In this document: positions 63,329 through 64,000 of the stretch, piece after piece | Position numbering within the stretch: the stretch's first letter is position 1 | Layout: each line of letters starts with the position of its first letter | DNA from: Sinorhizobium americanum | Lineage (GTDB): Bacteria > Pseudomonadota > Alphaproteobacteria > Rhizobiales > Rhizobiaceae | NCBI RefSeq assembly: GCF_001651855.1 | Contig: NZ_LNQC01000077.1 | Span: 91,255 to 155,254, forward strand | Direction of reading: 5' to 3' | Length of the DNA stretch: 64,000 nucleotides | Translations under genes and position numbers: made by a program | The notes under the pieces: model-generated | What the model was told of the DNA's origin: nothing | What the model saw: only the letters and a program-made list of their open reading frames with translations | The model's database searches: none

Positions 63329-64000
63329 TCATTGGCTGGCAGCGCCCTTGAACCACCACACGTCGGGAAAGCCGATCGCGTATTTCGGCAGTTCTGCTGG
63401 CCGGCCGAACTTGTCCCAATAGGCGATGTTCGCCTTGAGCTTGTAGTAGAGCGGGACGACGTAATTGTGGGCGAGAAGGACGCGGTCGAGCGCCTTGGTG
63501 GCGGCTACGAGGGTGTCGCGATCCTTGGCGAAGATAACGCGCTGGATCAAGGCGTCGACGCCGGGATCGGAGATACCGGCATAGTTCCTTGACCCTTCGC
63601 GCGAGGCCGCCTTGGATCCCCAATAATCCGCCTGCTCGTTTCCGGGGCTCAGGCTCTGGCCCCAGACTTCCCAGGTCATGTCGTAGTCGAAGGCACGCTC
63701 CCGATTGGTATATTGCGAATCATCGACCAGGCGGATGCTCGCCTCGATGCCGATTCGCTTAAGGTTCTGGGTATAGGGCAGCGCCACCCGCTCGAGTGCC
63801 GGGCTGTTCACGAGAATCTCGAAGACGAATGGCTTGCCGGTCAGCTTGTTGACCATGCGGTTGCCTTTGAGCTCGAAACCCGCTTCCTTGAGGAGAGCGA
63901 TTGCCTTGCGCAAATTGTCGCGTGCCTTTTCCGGCGTGCCGCCGACCGGATTGGTATACGGTGTCGTGAATACTTCCGGCGGCACCAGATCCTTGACCTC
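63329..64000 (-). CDS. yejA: Extracellular solute-binding protein YejA, C-terminal part
   Basis: The last about 223 codons of an ABC solute-binding protein (SBP family 5) that continues beyond the right edge. Visible features: PPEVFTTPYTNPVGGTPEKA, LLKEAGFELKGNRMVNKLTG, TWEVWGQSLSPGNEQADYWG, the latter typical of YejA-type proteins. It delivers peptides to YejBEF. In S. meliloti the YejABEF system has been linked to tolerance of nodule-specific peptides and to microcin C uptake in E. coli; the substrate here is inferred. Confidence 0.9.
   Translation of the reverse strand, partial: EVKDLVPPEVFTTPYTNPVGGTPEKARDNLRKAIALLKEAGFELKGNRMVNKLTGKPFVFEILVNSPALERVALPYTQNLKRIGIEASIRLVDDSQYTNRERAFDYDMTWEVWGQSLSPGNEQADYWGSKAASREGSRNYAGISDPGVDALIQRVIFAKDRDTLVAATKALDRVLLAHNYVVPLYYKLKANIAYWDKFGRPAELPKYAIGFPDVWWFKGAASQ

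Overview
The window looks like chromosomal DNA of a Sinorhizobium/Ensifer-type alphaproteobacterium (Rhizobiales). The evidence is high GC with strong third-position bias, the fabA-fabB-fabI cluster beside an Irr-type Fur regulator, an mbfA gene with an Irr/ICE palindrome, a class II (CP4-like) aroA, the short alphaproteobacterial RNase D-like NrnC, a FYDLN acid-tail protein, ExoD, a perfect CtrA-type site and rhizobial-style intergenic repeats. The genus is inferred from gene content and remembered protein similarity, not from a search. Most of the window is core genome; I see no prophage, IS element, CRISPR array or obvious large island.

Layout. 1-4.1 kb: end-truncated Gly-rich secreted protein, infC (AUU start), ABHD10-like hydrolase, BTLCP peptidase with a CtrA-type site, and mbfA. 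4.2-8.3 kb: fabI/fabB/fabA (minus strand) divergent from irr, then a TRIC/UPF0126 channel. 8.3-11.1 kb: YdcF protein, a periplasmic ClpP-fold/PAN protein, tRNA-Ala(GGC) and the FYDLN protein. 11.4-16.1 kb: aroA, a small membrane protein, cmk and rpsA. 16.1-21.3 kb: an unrecognised acidic Ala/Pro-rich protein, a small DUF6665-like protein, a GYY-repeat secreted protein, tRNA-Leu(CAG) and a class III nucleotide cyclase. 21.4-27.6 kb: hydroxyacid dehydrogenase, nrnC, a YqaA-like membrane protein coupled to a SelW-like protein, DoxX, GFA enzyme, acetyltransferases, a repeat pair and a ccdAB toxin-antitoxin module. 27.6-34.8 kb: lepA, MFS transporter, XRE-cupin regulator, GNAT, histone-deacetylase-like amidohydrolase, ExoD and an OmpA lipoprotein. 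35-40.4 kb: epmB-epmA divergent from efp, then cfa and an RsmC-like methyltransferase. 40.5-52.6 kb: the large translation/RNA cluster on the minus strand (rimP-nusA-ylxR-infB-rbfA-truB-HWE kinase-rpsO-pnp). 52.8-58.3 kb: MFS exporter, TadD-like lipoprotein, M17 aminopeptidase, MarR and NlpC/P60. 58.3-64 kb: GhrA-like reductase and yejFEBA, with yejA running off the right edge.

How genes connect. Irr and its predicted target mbfA lie 3 kb apart around the unsaturated fatty acid operon. EpmA/EpmB and their substrate EF-P are adjacent. The rimP-to-pnp block couples transcription elongation, initiation factor 2, ribosome maturation, tRNA modification and RNA decay; it carries a terminator in its leader and another between infB and rbfA. 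The least ordinary items are the ClpP-fold/PAN protein next to a tRNA, the ccdAB module with a perfect 15-bp inverted repeat, the leader hairpins of rimP and rpsA, and the non-AUG starts (infC AUU, YqaA-like probably CUG, rimP UUG).

Stretches over about 300 bases without a gene are listed as separate entries. Long open frames antisense to high-GC genes were treated as shadows.
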